A stretch of DNA of 64,000 nt from Leptospira abararensis (GCF_016918735.1 NZ_JAFFPR010000060.1:62001-126000); one strand, 5' to 3'; positions 28,686 to 37,466 are shown, numbered from the stretch's first letter. Notes: a model not told the origin generated them from the sequence alone. A program made the numbers and translations.

Positions 28686-29975
28686 ATGAAAATACAATTG
28701 GTCGTACGACCTTTGTTGGTATGTCTACTCTTCCTTTTACCGGGATTCCTAGCCGCAGAAGGGGAAATTCCTTCTCCCGCAGCCATCGATAAATCAGACA
28801 CGGCATGGATGTTGGTTTCGTCTGCTTTGGTGTTTTTTATGATCCCGGGACTTGCCTTGTTTTACGGAGGGATTGTCCGATCTAAAAATGTCCTCTCAAC
28901 TATGATGCATAGTTTTGTTGCTATCATCGTAATGACATTGCAGTGGACGATCTTCGGATATAGTTTTGCTTTTTCCGGAGATAACCCTTATATCGGAAAT
29001 TTTGATTTAGCATTCCTCAATGGAATTGATATCGATTCTGTAAAGGGTTCTATCCCTACCTATGTTCACTTTTTATTTCAAGGTATGTTTGCTATCATCA
29101 CACCAGCCCTAATCTCAGGTGCGATTGCCGAAAGAATCAAACTCTCCGCTTATGTAGTTTTTATTCTCGTCTGGTCAACGTTAGTTTATGACCCAGTGGC
29201 ACATTGGGTTTGGGCAGATTCAGGTTGGCTGCTAAAAATGAATGCTCTAGATTTTGCTGGAGGAACTGTTGTCCATTTGATCTCAGGGATTGCAGGACTT
29301 GCCGCAGCAATTGTCATAGGGAAACGAAAAGGTGATTCCGGTTTACTGACTCATCCAAATAACATGACTTATACGTTACTTGGATCAGGCCTATTATGGT
29401 TTGGTTGGTTTGGTTTCAACGCAGGGTCAGGACTTGCTGTCAATGGACTTGCGGCTAGAGCATTTTTGGTAACACTGATTGCCCCTGCAGCTGCAGGAGC
29501 CAGTTGGTTACTCATTGAATGGTTACATACAAAAAAAGCAACGGCACTCGGTGCTGCTTCTGGAATTGTAGCAGGACTTGTAGTCATCACACCAGCTTCT
29601 GGTTATGTGGGAGTCCAAGGTGCAATGATTATGGGTGTTTTAGTATCTCCCATTTGTTATATGGCAATTCTTATGAAAGGTAAAATTCAATATGATGATA
29701 CACTTGATGCTTTCGGGATCCATGGTGTTGGTGGAGCATTCGGAGCCATTCTCACTGGACTCTTTGCTTTGGAGTTAGCTGAAGGGATGACCTTAGGAAA
29801 CCAAATGACTGCGCAAGTAATCAGTGTTGCAGCAACAGGATTTTATTCTTTTGTAGTTTCTTACATACTGGCACTTGTGATTGAAAAAACAATTGGTTTT
29901 AGAATTGAAGAAGATAAAGAAATCACCGGACTTGACCAAGAAATCCATGGTGAAAAAGGATATGACATTAGGTAA
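28686..29975 (+). CDS. amtB: Ammonium transporter
   Basis: About 429 residues. A signal peptide (ending near GFLAAEG) precedes eleven transmembrane helices. The family motifs FYGGIVRSKNVLSTMMHSF, FDFAGG-like DFAGGTVVHLISGIAGL and FGIHGVGGAFG contain the twin pore histidines. ATG at 28686 follows a GGAG SD; a longer frame adds four codons. Five bases separate it from glnK, the classic pair in which the PII protein plugs the channel when nitrogen is ample. Confidence 0.96.
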   Translation: MKIQLVVRPLLVCLLFLLPGFLAAEGEIPSPAAIDKSDTAWMLVSSALVFFMIPGLALFYGGIVRSKNVLSTMMHSFVAIIVMTLQWTIFGYSFAFSGDNPYIGNFDLAFLNGIDIDSVKGSIPTYVHFLFQGMFAIITPALISGAIAERIKLSAYVVFILVWSTLVYDPVAHWVWADSGWLLKMNALDFAGGTVVHLISGIAGLAAAIVIGKRKGDSGLLTHPNNMTYTLLGSGLLWFGWFGFNAGSGLAVNGLAARAFLVTLIAPAAAGASWLLIEWLHTKKATALGAASGIVAGLVVITPASGYVGVQGAMIMGVLVSPICYMAILMKGKIQYDDTLDAFGIHGVGGAFGAILTGLFALELAEGMTLGNQMTAQVISVAATGFYSFVVSYILALVIEKTIGFRIEEDKEITGLDQEIHGEKGYDIR

Positions 29976-29980
29976 TCAAT

Positions 29981-30328
29981 ATGAAATTAGTCATCGCAAT
30001 CATCCAACCACACAAACTAGAAGAAGTTAAAAATGAACTTACCAAAAACGAAATCTATCGTTTGACCGTAAGTGATGTTCAAGGTTATGGCCAACAAAAA
30101 GGAAAAACAGAAGTTTTTCGTGGGCATGAATACCAAGTGAATCTCTTACGAAAGGTACGTTTAGAAATCGCAGTCAACGATGAGTTTGTCAAACCCACCG
30201 TCGATGCAATTTTGAAAGCAGCAAAAACGGGACCTGAAGGTAAAATCGGAGATGGAAAGATCTTCGTTATGCCTTTAGAAGAAGTCATCCGCATTCGTAG
30301 CGGAGAACGCGGGAGCAAAGCCATTTAA
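29981..30328 (+). CDS. glnK: Nitrogen regulatory PII protein
   Basis: 115 residues. The T-loop FRGHEYQVNLL has Tyr51, the uridylylation site of the enteric proteins, and GKIGDGKIFVMPLEEVIRIRSGERG is the PII C-terminal signature with the nucleotide-binding residues. It senses 2-oxoglutarate and ATP/ADP. Called GlnK because it is coupled to amtB. A hairpin terminator follows. Confidence 0.95.
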   Translation: MKLVIAIIQPHKLEEVKNELTKNEIYRLTVSDVQGYGQQKGKTEVFRGHEYQVNLLRKVRLEIAVNDEFVKPTVDAILKAAKTGPEGKIGDGKIFVMPLEEVIRIRSGERGSKAI

Positions 30329-30340
30329 CTACGATTTGGT

Positions 30341-30366
30341 ATCCGAGGGAAATTAATCCCTCGGAT
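30341..30366. terminator. Hairpin between glnK and ilvB
   Basis: ATCCGAGGG (30341-30349) pairs perfectly with CCCTCGGAT (30358-30366) across an 8-base loop, between convergent genes. The U-tract is poor (CTCTTTAC follows on the plus strand), so termination strength is uncertain. Confidence 0.65.
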
Positions 30367-30373
30367 GGACTCT

Positions 30374-32065
30374 TTACATTGTAACCTTGTCTAGGACATA
30401 TTCCTGATTCGACTTTCCTCCTGGAACAAAGGGATATACTCCCCAACTGGCAGGGATTCTCACTTCAATCATAGCCGGCCCCTTTTTTTCCAAAACCCTT
30501 TGTAGCTCATCTGTACCCAAACTCCAATCCCATTCCGAATATCCGATTCCAAACGATTGGCATAACAACGAAAAGTCGGGATGAAAATGAAATTTAGAAC
30601 CAGAATGTTTACTTCCGTAAAACAAATCCTGTTGTTGTTTCACAAGGCCCAAATGTTCATTGTTGATCAGGATCACCTTTACATTCAGATTCTGTTCCTT
30701 TAAAGTAGATAACTCTTGTAAGTTCATCATAATGGAACCATCACCGGAAAAACAAAACACATGAGCCTCTCTCTGACTTAAGGCTACACCGATGGCCGTA
30801 GGAAGGCCAAAACCCATAGTCCCCTGTCCCCCAGAAGTGATCCAAGATTTAGGATTTGCAAAGGGAAAATACTGTGCCACCCACATCTGGTGTTGGCCTA
30901 CATCCGTAAGAACGTAGTGATCCCCTTCGGGTAGTACAGAAGCAAAATCCAAAAGTATATTTTTCATCGGATGTTGTTCTGGGATTTGTCTCCATACTTC
31001 AATTTGCTCCCATGCTTTTGTATTTTGAATACAAAAGTCTTCTTCGATCAGAAAGGGAAGAACCTCGGAGATATCCTTCTGCAAACTCAAATGGACTGAT
31101 TTGTTTTTACCAATTTCACGTGCATCAATATCGATATGTATGACTTTCGCTTGGTTACAAAACTTCTGAATGGCACCCGTGGCCCGATCGTCAAAACGAA
31201 CACCAATCGCAATGAGAAGGTCACATACTCCCAAAGCTTCATTGGCAACCACGGTTCCATGCATACCCATCATCCCTAAATTCATTGGATCTTCTTTTTC
31301 AAAAATACCTAAACCCATAAGGGTAGTAACTGCAGGAATTTGGAACCTTGAAACAAAATCGCGCAAACGTAAATATTCTTTTTTGGCTCCGCCACCTATG
31401 TAAAGTAAGGGGAAGTCAGAAGCCTCCAAAAGTGATTTAAACTCTTGTAAAAAGAAATCCAAACTTTCATCAGTAGATTCATCTTCAATTTCTTTGGCCT
31501 CAAAAAGCTCATCTTTTTTTTGTGGATTGAACATAAGATGATCATTGGAAATCTTAATGGTTTGGATTTGGATATCTTTTGGTAAGTCAATCCATACTGG
31601 GCCCATTTTTCCAGAACCAGATAAATGATAAGCTTCATCCAAGATTTCTATGATTTGGTTTGGTTCTTCTATCTTATAAACTTTCTTAACAAGAGGAGAG
31701 ACAATACTTGCTGTGGGTAATTCCTGAAAGGCATCGGTTCCAATTAAGGCCAAGGGAACTTGTCCAGAAAAAACCAATAAGGGAATTGAATCTCTTTGGG
31801 CATCAGCAACCGCAGTGATGAGATTGGCAACACCTGGACCTGAGGAAACAAATACAGCACTTACTTCACCTGTAGTTCTTGCTCTACCTTGCGCAATGAA
31901 TCCGGCACCTTGTTCATGACGAGCTAACACATGTTCAATTCTCGATTCGGCCAAACTTTCGTACAATGGCAATATGGTTCCACCAGGAACCCCAGGTATC
32001 CACTGAACCCCTTTAGATTCTAAAAAACGTATGATATATTGACTTACGGTGATTTGTTCCCGCAT
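30374..32065 (-). CDS. ilvB: Acetolactate synthase large subunit (AHAS I-like)
   Basis: 563-residue ThDP enzyme that condenses two pyruvates to acetolactate, the first common step of valine and leucine synthesis. LARHEQGAGFIAQGRAR has the catalytic glutamate, GDGSIMMNLQELSTL...NN is the ThDP-Mg motif, and NNEHLGLVKQQQDLFYG is the AHAS-specific region. In the last, Gln at about residue 478 replaces the usual Trp, as in E. coli AHAS I. SD GGGAGGA precedes the ATG. No ilvN small-subunit gene is adjacent. A leader ORF with hairpins precedes it. Confidence 0.9.
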   Translation of the reverse strand: MREQITVSQYIIRFLESKGVQWIPGVPGGTILPLYESLAESRIEHVLARHEQGAGFIAQGRARTTGEVSAVFVSSGPGVANLITAVADAQRDSIPLLVFSGQVPLALIGTDAFQELPTASIVSPLVKKVYKIEEPNQIIEILDEAYHLSGSGKMGPVWIDLPKDIQIQTIKISNDHLMFNPQKKDELFEAKEIEDESTDESLDFFLQEFKSLLEASDFPLLYIGGGAKKEYLRLRDFVSRFQIPAVTTLMGLGIFEKEDPMNLGMMGMHGTVVANEALGVCDLLIAIGVRFDDRATGAIQKFCNQAKVIHIDIDAREIGKNKSVHLSLQKDISEVLPFLIEEDFCIQNTKAWEQIEVWRQIPEQHPMKNILLDFASVLPEGDHYVLTDVGQHQMWVAQYFPFANPKSWITSGGQGTMGFGLPTAIGVALSQREAHVFCFSGDGSIMMNLQELSTLKEQNLNVKVILINNEHLGLVKQQQDLFYGSKHSGSKFHFHPDFSLLCQSFGIGYSEWDWSLGTDELQRVLEKKGPAMIEVRIPASWGVYPFVPGGKSNQEYVLDKVTM

Positions 32066-32091
32066 AAAGATCCTCCCGATTTGGTTTCCCC

Positions 32092-32147
32092 GTCGACTTC
32101 AGCTTTCTGTCGACCGAGGAAACGAAGGAAGATTATGACAGAAAGCT
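32092..32147 (-). promoter_or_regulatory. Overlapping alternative hairpins before ilvB (putative attenuator)
   Basis: Hairpin A: GACAGAAAGCT (plus-strand 32137-32147) pairs perfectly over 11 bp with AGCTTTCTGTC (32101-32111); one arm lies in the final codons of the leader ORF. Hairpin B: GTCGAC at 32109-32114 pairs with GTCGAC at 32092-32097, extended by a few pairs after a mismatch. A and B share bases and exclude each other. No U-tract follows either, so control may act on translation: the ilvB SD (32071-32077) could pair with TCCTC elements at 32116-32120 or 32158-32164. Confidence 0.6.
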
Positions 32148-32258
32148 ACGTATGTATGAGGAGACTACGACGACGAGAGTAGAGAGGACATAGCTAGACA
32201 ATCCAAGAGCGGGCATGGAATCCATGATCTCGTAGTGAGTGGTTGTCTCTAAAGCCAT
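32133..32258 (-). CDS. Putative ilvB leader peptide (41 codons)
   Basis: Short ORF from ATG at 32256-32258 to TAA at 32133-32135, ending 67 bases before the ilvB start. The peptide contains YVLSTLVVVVSSY: two Leu and five Val in a ten-residue stretch (codons GTC CTC ... CTC GTC GTC GTA GTC), resembling in style the Val/Leu-rich leader peptides of E. coli ilvBN (IvbL) and ilvGMEDA. Internal in-frame ATGs at codons 12 and 15 could also start it. The SD is weak. Its last codons form one arm of hairpin A, the arrangement expected of an attenuator that reads charged tRNA-Val/tRNA-Leu. The 323-base gap 32066-32388 holds this leader and the hairpins. Confidence 0.65.
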   Translation of the reverse strand: MALETTTHYEIMDSMPALGLSSYVLSTLVVVVSSYIRSFLS

Positions 32259-32343
32259 TACAGCCAAGGTTTTTTATATTTACTAGTGTCGTCAAGAATT
32301 TATCAGGATGAGGATGGAAAACATTTCCCTGAATCAGATCTTC

Positions 32344-32403
32344 TTGTTAGTGGTGAACTAACAAAGGGAAGAAAAGAAAACGAGTTGCCTATTCGTTTTC
32401 TTT
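32344..32403 (-). terminator. Two tandem hairpins at the end of the lepB operon
   Basis: On the minus strand AAAGAAAACGA (32393-32403) pairs over 11 bp with TCGTTTTCTTT (32373-32383), the stem starting inside the last codons of the AtpI-like gene and followed by TCTTCCC. A second hairpin, TTGTTAGT/ACTAACAA (32357-32364 with 32344-32351), follows at once. Together they should separate the lepB operon from ilvB. Confidence 0.7.
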
Positions 32404-32616
32404 GGCCCGTTTGATGAGGGAATAGAAAGCCAGGATAAAACCGAAAAAGAAACCAATAAGAAGCCAAAGTGGTTCGGTTTTTAGATATTCGTCTAGGTAG
32501 TATCCTCCCACCACAAAAAGTGCGATGGAAGATACAAATTCAAATCCGGCACCAGCCATCGCCATGGATGACTTCTCTGGTTTTTTATCCGATGGTTTTT
32601 CAGGTTCTCCAGTCAT
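32389..32616 (-). CDS. AtpI/AtpZ-like small membrane protein
   Basis: 75 residues: a Lys/Glu/Pro-rich N-terminus, then two transmembrane helices in AMAGAGFEFVSSIALFVVGGYYLDEYL and PLWLLIGFFFGFILAFYSLIKR. The G-x-x-x-D-x-x-L hairpin is typical of the ATPase_gene1 (AtpZ/AtpI) family. The ATG at 32614-32616 lies one base after the lepB stop, so it is translationally coupled to lepB and not to the atp operon 7 kb away. Role inferred from family only. Confidence 0.7.
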   Translation of the reverse strand: MTGEPEKPSDKKPEKSSMAMAGAGFEFVSSIALFVVGGYYLDEYLKTEPLWLLIGFFFGFILAFYSLIKRAKENE

Positions 32617-32617
32617 C

Positions 32618-33655
32618 TTATTGGAGGATGCGACCAATCCGATCCCAACGGACACCAAGTCTCCACAAACGATACCGTAAGGTTCTTTCAATCCACCCAA
32701 ACCTAGACTCATCATCTCTATAGCGAGCGTTATGTGAAGAGAAGATTTCAGAATAGTGACAACGTCTATCTAACGCGTCGCCTTCATATCGTTCTGCGAT
32801 TTCTGGCCCTTTTTCTGCGAGCTCCTGCCCGTCTTTGTATTCACAAGTGGAGTCTTTCCAATCAATAGAAAAGTAAATGATTAGTGCCTTACCTAAAATA
32901 TCTTCTCGTTTTACAAAACCCCAAGCACGTGAATCGTGCGAGTCATCCCTGTTGTCACCCATCACCATATATTGGCCTTCCGGGATCACACAACCATGTA
33001 AAAAATCACAATACTCGAAGATATGGGCTCGACGATCATCTTCAAAACCTTCTAGAATGAAGTGTTCGAAACCTGGTTTTACTTCTTTAAACAGGGCTCT
33101 TTGAGTTGCTTCTAAGTTGTCCAAGTCAGAAAGTTCTTTTCCAATAGGAACTTCCTTTGGTGCATAGGATTGGAAATCATTTGCACCGACTTCTTTATAC
33201 TCAACAAGTGCAAAGTGTACCCTTCCTCTATCTTTTGTATCAATGTACTTTCTTGTGATTCGAATTGTATCTCCAGGAAGTCCAACGACCCGTTTTACAA
33301 ATCGTTTGGCAAAAATTCCTGTTCTCGATTCTTCTTGCGCAAGGGCCGTAGCCGGTGGAATAAAAGTTACGATATCACCACGTTTCGGATCATCAATCCT
33401 AAAGAGTTCCTTCTCTGTAAATGGCATACGAAAAGAGTAACGCATTTTATTTACAAATAAGAAGTCCCCGATTTTGAGCGTGGGGATCATAGAACCTGAA
33501 GGAATATTATTAGCATCTAATATAGATGATTTGAAGGCAAAAACAAGAACCACAATGATCCCGAATGAGATTCCGGAAGCGGCAGCTCCCTCTTTTGCAG
33601 GTTCCTTAGATTCTTGTTTAGGTTTGGATTGGAAGATGGAGGAGAATATTCCCAT
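32618..33655 (-). CDS. lepB: Signal peptidase I
   Basis: 345 residues; cleaves signal peptides of exported proteins at the outer face of the cytoplasmic membrane. One N-terminal transmembrane helix (about 28-44) precedes the catalytic Ser55 in NNIPSGSMIPTL; Lys121 is in KRFVKRVVGLPGDTI, and MGDNRDDSHDSRAWG is the third hallmark. An insertion of about 70 residues lies between the lysine box and the GDNR box. The C-terminus has an unusually basic/aromatic tail (WIERTLRYRLWRLGVRWDR). The ATG at 33653-33655 is chosen over an extended frame. Confidence 0.94.
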   Translation of the reverse strand: MGIFSSIFQSKPKQESKEPAKEGAAASGISFGIIVVLVFAFKSSILDANNIPSGSMIPTLKIGDFLFVNKMRYSFRMPFTEKELFRIDDPKRGDIVTFIPPATALAQEESRTGIFAKRFVKRVVGLPGDTIRITRKYIDTKDRGRVHFALVEYKEVGANDFQSYAPKEVPIGKELSDLDNLEATQRALFKEVKPGFEHFILEGFEDDRRAHIFEYCDFLHGCVIPEGQYMVMGDNRDDSHDSRAWGFVKREDILGKALIIYFSIDWKDSTCEYKDGQELAEKGPEIAERYEGDALDRRCHYSEIFSSHNARYRDDESRFGWIERTLRYRLWRLGVRWDRIGRILQ

Positions 33656-33767
33656 AGGTTCGAAGCTAGGGAATTGGAATTTTCTGTCAAGAAAGGGGGA
33701 AAAAAAGCGCAAAAGACTTGTACTATTTTCGGGAATCGACGATACCATACATGGAGATCTTCTGCTT

Positions 33768-34559
33768 ATGGAAACATCAATCCACGTTTTACGAAAAACC
33801 TTACAGGAGATGAAAGAGAATTACTCTTTTGTCTGCATCAAAACAGGAACGGAAACGGAAGATATGGGTGAGGAAGAAATCTCCCTATTAAAAACGATCA
33901 CGGCAGGAATTTTGCCAATCTATGTCAAAATCGGTGGCCCGGAGGCCAGAAACGATATTCGGATCTGCCAGAGGATTGGAGTTTCAGGGATTTCTGCTCC
34001 CATGGTAGAGTCGGAGTATGCGCTGAAAAACTTCATCCAGACTATGAAAAACCTCCTCACTCCAGCAGAATACGAATCTTATAATAAATCGATCAATATG
34101 GAAACCATCACTGGATACAGAAATTTGATGGATATTTTCGATTCTGCTTCTTTTCAGGCATTACAGCAAGTAACAGCTGCTAGATCTGATTTAAGCGCGT
34201 CCATGGACAAAAAGCCGGATGACAAAGAAGTCACAAGGGTGGCTAAAAAGATCATTTCTGAAGCAAAAAGCAGAGGGAAAAAAACTTCTGTAGGTGGAAC
34301 CATCACCAAAACAAATTTCGATCTCATTGCAAACGAAATCGAACCAGATTATATCAATTCACGTCATATAATGGTAGATACAAAAAAAGCAATGTCTATT
34401 GGTGCTATGGACGTTGCCGAATGTATGTTGTTATTCGAAATGGATTTATTTGAATTTTTCTCAAAAACATTTCCAGAGAAAGGTTACTACTACAGAAACC
34501 GAGTCGAAATCAACCGGGAACGGATCGGTGAGAGGAAGGTCCTGTACTTCATACGTTAA
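33768..34559 (+). CDS. HpcH/HpaI aldolase / citrate-lyase-beta-like protein
   Basis: About 263 residues. PIYVKIGGPEARNDIRICQRIGVSGISAPMVESEYALKNF fits the TIM-barrel HpcH/HpaI family, where acidic residues in such segments bind the metal. The carbon-carbon lyase activity and substrate cannot be read from sequence. The frame is open far upstream (to 33474) and into lepB on the other strand; I prefer the ATG at 33768, with GGAG 11 bases ahead, but ATG at 33636 is possible. The stop at 34559 abuts the GTG of the next gene. Confidence 0.6.
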   Translation: METSIHVLRKTLQEMKENYSFVCIKTGTETEDMGEEEISLLKTITAGILPIYVKIGGPEARNDIRICQRIGVSGISAPMVESEYALKNFIQTMKNLLTPAEYESYNKSINMETITGYRNLMDIFDSASFQALQQVTAARSDLSASMDKKPDDKEVTRVAKKIISEAKSRGKKTSVGGTITKTNFDLIANEIEPDYINSRHIMVDTKKAMSIGAMDVAECMLLFEMDLFEFFSKTFPEKGYYYRNRVEINRERIGERKVLYFIR

Positions 34560-36308
34560 GTGGTTTATTTATTTTTTTTATTCAGCTTAGTTTCCTCTTT
34601 TCTCCTTATTTCTCCTAAACACTTTCATGCCCCCTTCCAAAAGGGGGTATTTCTTTTTTTATTTGTCCTAACACTCATTAGTTATTGGAAAGAGAAAAAA
34701 TCGAAAGACAACTCATTCGTAAATGGTTTATTAACAGAAAGACAAATCAGATCTCTACCTTATTTACTTTGTATTAGTTGTATTGTTTTTTTAATCAGTA
34801 GCAGCTACCATGCATTTCACCTAACAAAAGCCTTGGCTGATGCCTTCTTATTCCAGGATGCAGATTATATTGGTTTATCGGATATTCTCCTCGCTTTGGC
34901 GAACGGAGATGGTTTTACCAGTACCTACTATTCAGAATCAGGACAAGGTAGTTATCTCCCGCACCACTTTGCACCTGGGTTGGCAGCCCTATCCCCCTTT
35001 GTCAGTTTCTTTCCGAACCGATCGGGACTCGCTATAGGAGTTTTTTTCACTTACCAATTGGGAACCGTCCTTTGGATTCTTTGGGCTTATCGAATCTCAA
35101 AGAAAAATCTAAAGGAATGGGGAATCAAATTTTTGGTTTTTTGGGTTCTTCTCACAAACCAATTGTATTTATATCGGCTTGGATCCAGTTTTCATTTTGA
35201 GGTGCTTGTTCTTATTTTCAGTTTTTTCTTTTTTTTTACTTGGGAACTAAGGAAAAAGATTCATGACACTAGTTCTTCAATTCGTTGGATTCATTATTGC
35301 ATTTTAACCTTATCTACAATTTTTTATCTGAGCATAAAAGAAGACATTGGTATTTACCTACTCCTTTTTTTCTTACCCGTCTTTATTGGATTTTTATACA
35401 AAACCGCGAAACTAAATCATATACATAACTCATCACAAATACTAAAACGAATTTATCGTGATGAAAATTTTCTAGCTTATACTTTAGTTCTGATACTAAC
35501 CATTTTCTGGCTAAGTTACGTTTTCATCGTTTATCCAATATTTGGTGATTCGTCGACAAAAGCACCATGGACAAAAGTCTTAACTCAGGAATACCATGTG
35601 GCCTTCAAACAAGTCACAGGTTTTCAAAAATCATTTCAAATTTTTCTGGAACTCATTGTAAGCGGAGGACTCGGGATCTTTCAATTGATACCAGAACTGA
35701 TTGGAATCTTGTTTATTTATGCGACCCATTTTTTTTCCTCAAGACCCTGGCACCATGAAATATATACGTATTACTGTTATTCGCTAATTCCTTTTGTCCT
35801 CTACACGGGAATTTTATGGATCCAATCAGAGAAAAAAATTTCGATCTCGTTTGCGTTTCTAATACTCACTTGTCTATTCTGGAAAAACTCACTCGATTAC
35901 AATTTTCCCTTAGATACCAAAATCGAAAGTCCTTATGCAAACTCCGAGATCCGAAAGGAAATCCAATCGGAATTGAAGGATGTCAATGTCGTCCTTCTCG
36001 GCGGGGACAAGGAAGTAGAAAAATTTCTTGTGAAAAACCAAAGTAAGATAGAAAGAATTTTTGTATTTTCTCAATACAACTTATCTTTCTTTCTCACAGA
36101 TAAAGCCAAAACCTATCCACTAGAACAAATCAAAAATGCAGAATCTATCTGCAAAATAACAAATGTTTGCTATGCGGTCTTTGCCTCGGAGTTTACTGAT
36201 AAAGTTTTATGGCCCTCATCTAGAATTTTGGAATATAAAAAAGAATTAGAAAATAAAAATGGAATTTTGGTTTGGAAAGGAAAACAAATCGAAGTTTGGA
36301 AACTATAG
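34560..36308 (+). CDS. DUF2079 polytopic membrane protein
   Basis: 582 residues with about ten to twelve transmembrane helices; LPHHFAPGLAALSPFVSFFP and surrounding sequence match DUF2079, a GT-C-like predicted membrane family. LFQDADYIGLSDILLALANG is the first extracytoplasmic loop with acidic residues. GTG start at 34560 directly after the TAA of the HpcH-like gene (SD AGAGGAAGG is about 25 bases ahead, so termination-reinitiation is likely). The C-terminal 100 residues are a soluble alpha/beta tail. Substrate unknown. Confidence 0.75.
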   Translation: MVYLFFLFSLVSSFLLISPKHFHAPFQKGVFLFLFVLTLISYWKEKKSKDNSFVNGLLTERQIRSLPYLLCISCIVFLISSSYHAFHLTKALADAFLFQDADYIGLSDILLALANGDGFTSTYYSESGQGSYLPHHFAPGLAALSPFVSFFPNRSGLAIGVFFTYQLGTVLWILWAYRISKKNLKEWGIKFLVFWVLLTNQLYLYRLGSSFHFEVLVLIFSFFFFFTWELRKKIHDTSSSIRWIHYCILTLSTIFYLSIKEDIGIYLLLFFLPVFIGFLYKTAKLNHIHNSSQILKRIYRDENFLAYTLVLILTIFWLSYVFIVYPIFGDSSTKAPWTKVLTQEYHVAFKQVTGFQKSFQIFLELIVSGGLGIFQLIPELIGILFIYATHFFSSRPWHHEIYTYYCYSLIPFVLYTGILWIQSEKKISISFAFLILTCLFWKNSLDYNFPLDTKIESPYANSEIRKEIQSELKDVNVVLLGGDKEVEKFLVKNQSKIERIFVFSQYNLSFFLTDKAKTYPLEQIKNAESICKITNVCYAVFASEFTDKVLWPSSRILEYKKELENKNGILVWKGKQIEVWKL

Positions 36309-36434
36309 ACAATCAACTTTGGTTTTGAATTTCAAATCACGTCCAAAGTTTCACTCGGAGATAGTTTCCAAAATCCCAATGTAACCAAAATAGACACTTT
36401 TCAAAAGTGAAAAACAATTAGCTTATAAGTCGAA

Positions 36435-37457
36435 TTATGTGGCGATATGAAAAACCTCATATCCATTTTCGCGTTTTTCAATCCGAATCTGTCCCTCTAA
36501 CACTAGTTTCTGGATGATACTATAAACCAAACCAAGGGCAGTCGGTAAATGGCCGCCATTATGGACTTTTTTTCCAATGGCAGCTTCCATTAAAATTTTT
36601 AGGTCGGACTCCCCTTCCCTGAGCCGACGAAGGACTCCCTTTTCCAAAATACTCAATGTTTTTTTCACAAGAGTGATGGTTTTTTTAGGATCTTCAATTT
36701 CGCTCCCATGGGCAGGTAACATCCGTTTGATGGGCTCTTCCAATAATTTGGATAAAGTGAAATAATAATCCCCCAAACTTCCATCCATTTCCGAATAAAT
36801 GGCCGTGAGATTGGCTATGATGAGATCTCCCGAAAAATAAATTCCGGTAGAGGGATCTACTGGAGTGATATGATACAAATTATGACCAGGTGTGTGTAAA
36901 AACCGAAAGAGCCTCCCACCTAACTCCAAACTATCGTTATGGTCGATGGCCACATCAATCCGTAAAACAGGATCCCCTTTTTTGGTTTCGCTAAATTTAC
37001 TGAAAAACTGCCTCCAACCTTTGCGTGATTCTTCTAAAATCCTATCTAATTCCTCTTTATCACCAAAGGCTTTATGGAATAGGTCTTCTGTTGCTTCTTC
37101 AAAAAGCATCATCGATTCTAAATAGTTTCCCACTCCGTCCGCCATCGAACGATACCCGTAGTAGGTTACATTTTTTGCATAGGACTTCAAAACCAAAGAA
37201 GAAGAAATATGATCCAGATGATTATGGGTATAAATGATATGGCGAATGTCTTTAAAGGAAAATCCCTTTGTTTTTAGGGACGCTTGTAACATCGGAATTG
37301 ATTCAATATATCCCGAATCAATGAGGGTAAGCCCATCGTTTCCGTGATACATATAAATGTTGTTAGGTGCGTAGAAAGGTTGAGGAAGGACAATTTTAAA
37401 GACACCATCCCCGATGTCTTCCATGTCCGGAATTCTTTTGGGGATAGTGACTTTCAA
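36435..37457 (-). CDS. Metallo-beta-lactamase-fold hydrolase with C-terminal winged helix
   Basis: 340 residues. THNHLDH (77-83) is the HxHxDH zinc motif, later followed by HTPGHN and YFSGDL, giving a complete metal site. The C-terminal part (about 265-340, with LGLVYSIIQKLVLEGQIRIEKRENGYEVF) resembles the helical tail of LACTB2-type hydrolases. The start is TTG at 37455-37457 with an AAGGTG SD; an ATG eleven codons later is the alternative. It follows the MaoC gene by 9 bases, suggesting joint action on an acyl thioester (inference). Confidence 0.85.
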   Translation of the reverse strand: MKVTIPKRIPDMEDIGDGVFKIVLPQPFYAPNNIYMYHGNDGLTLIDSGYIESIPMLQASLKTKGFSFKDIRHIIYTHNHLDHISSSLVLKSYAKNVTYYGYRSMADGVGNYLESMMLFEEATEDLFHKAFGDKEELDRILEESRKGWRQFFSKFSETKKGDPVLRIDVAIDHNDSLELGGRLFRFLHTPGHNLYHITPVDPSTGIYFSGDLIIANLTAIYSEMDGSLGDYYFTLSKLLEEPIKRMLPAHGSEIEDPKKTITLVKKTLSILEKGVLRRLREGESDLKILMEAAIGKKVHNGGHLPTALGLVYSIIQKLVLEGQIRIEKRENGYEVFHIAT

Positions 37458-37466
37458 TTTTTCACC

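Noticed and set aside
33474..33767. N-terminal extension of the HpcH-like protein
   Set aside because: Most of it is antisense to lepB, with no domain similarity; a later start is more reasonable.
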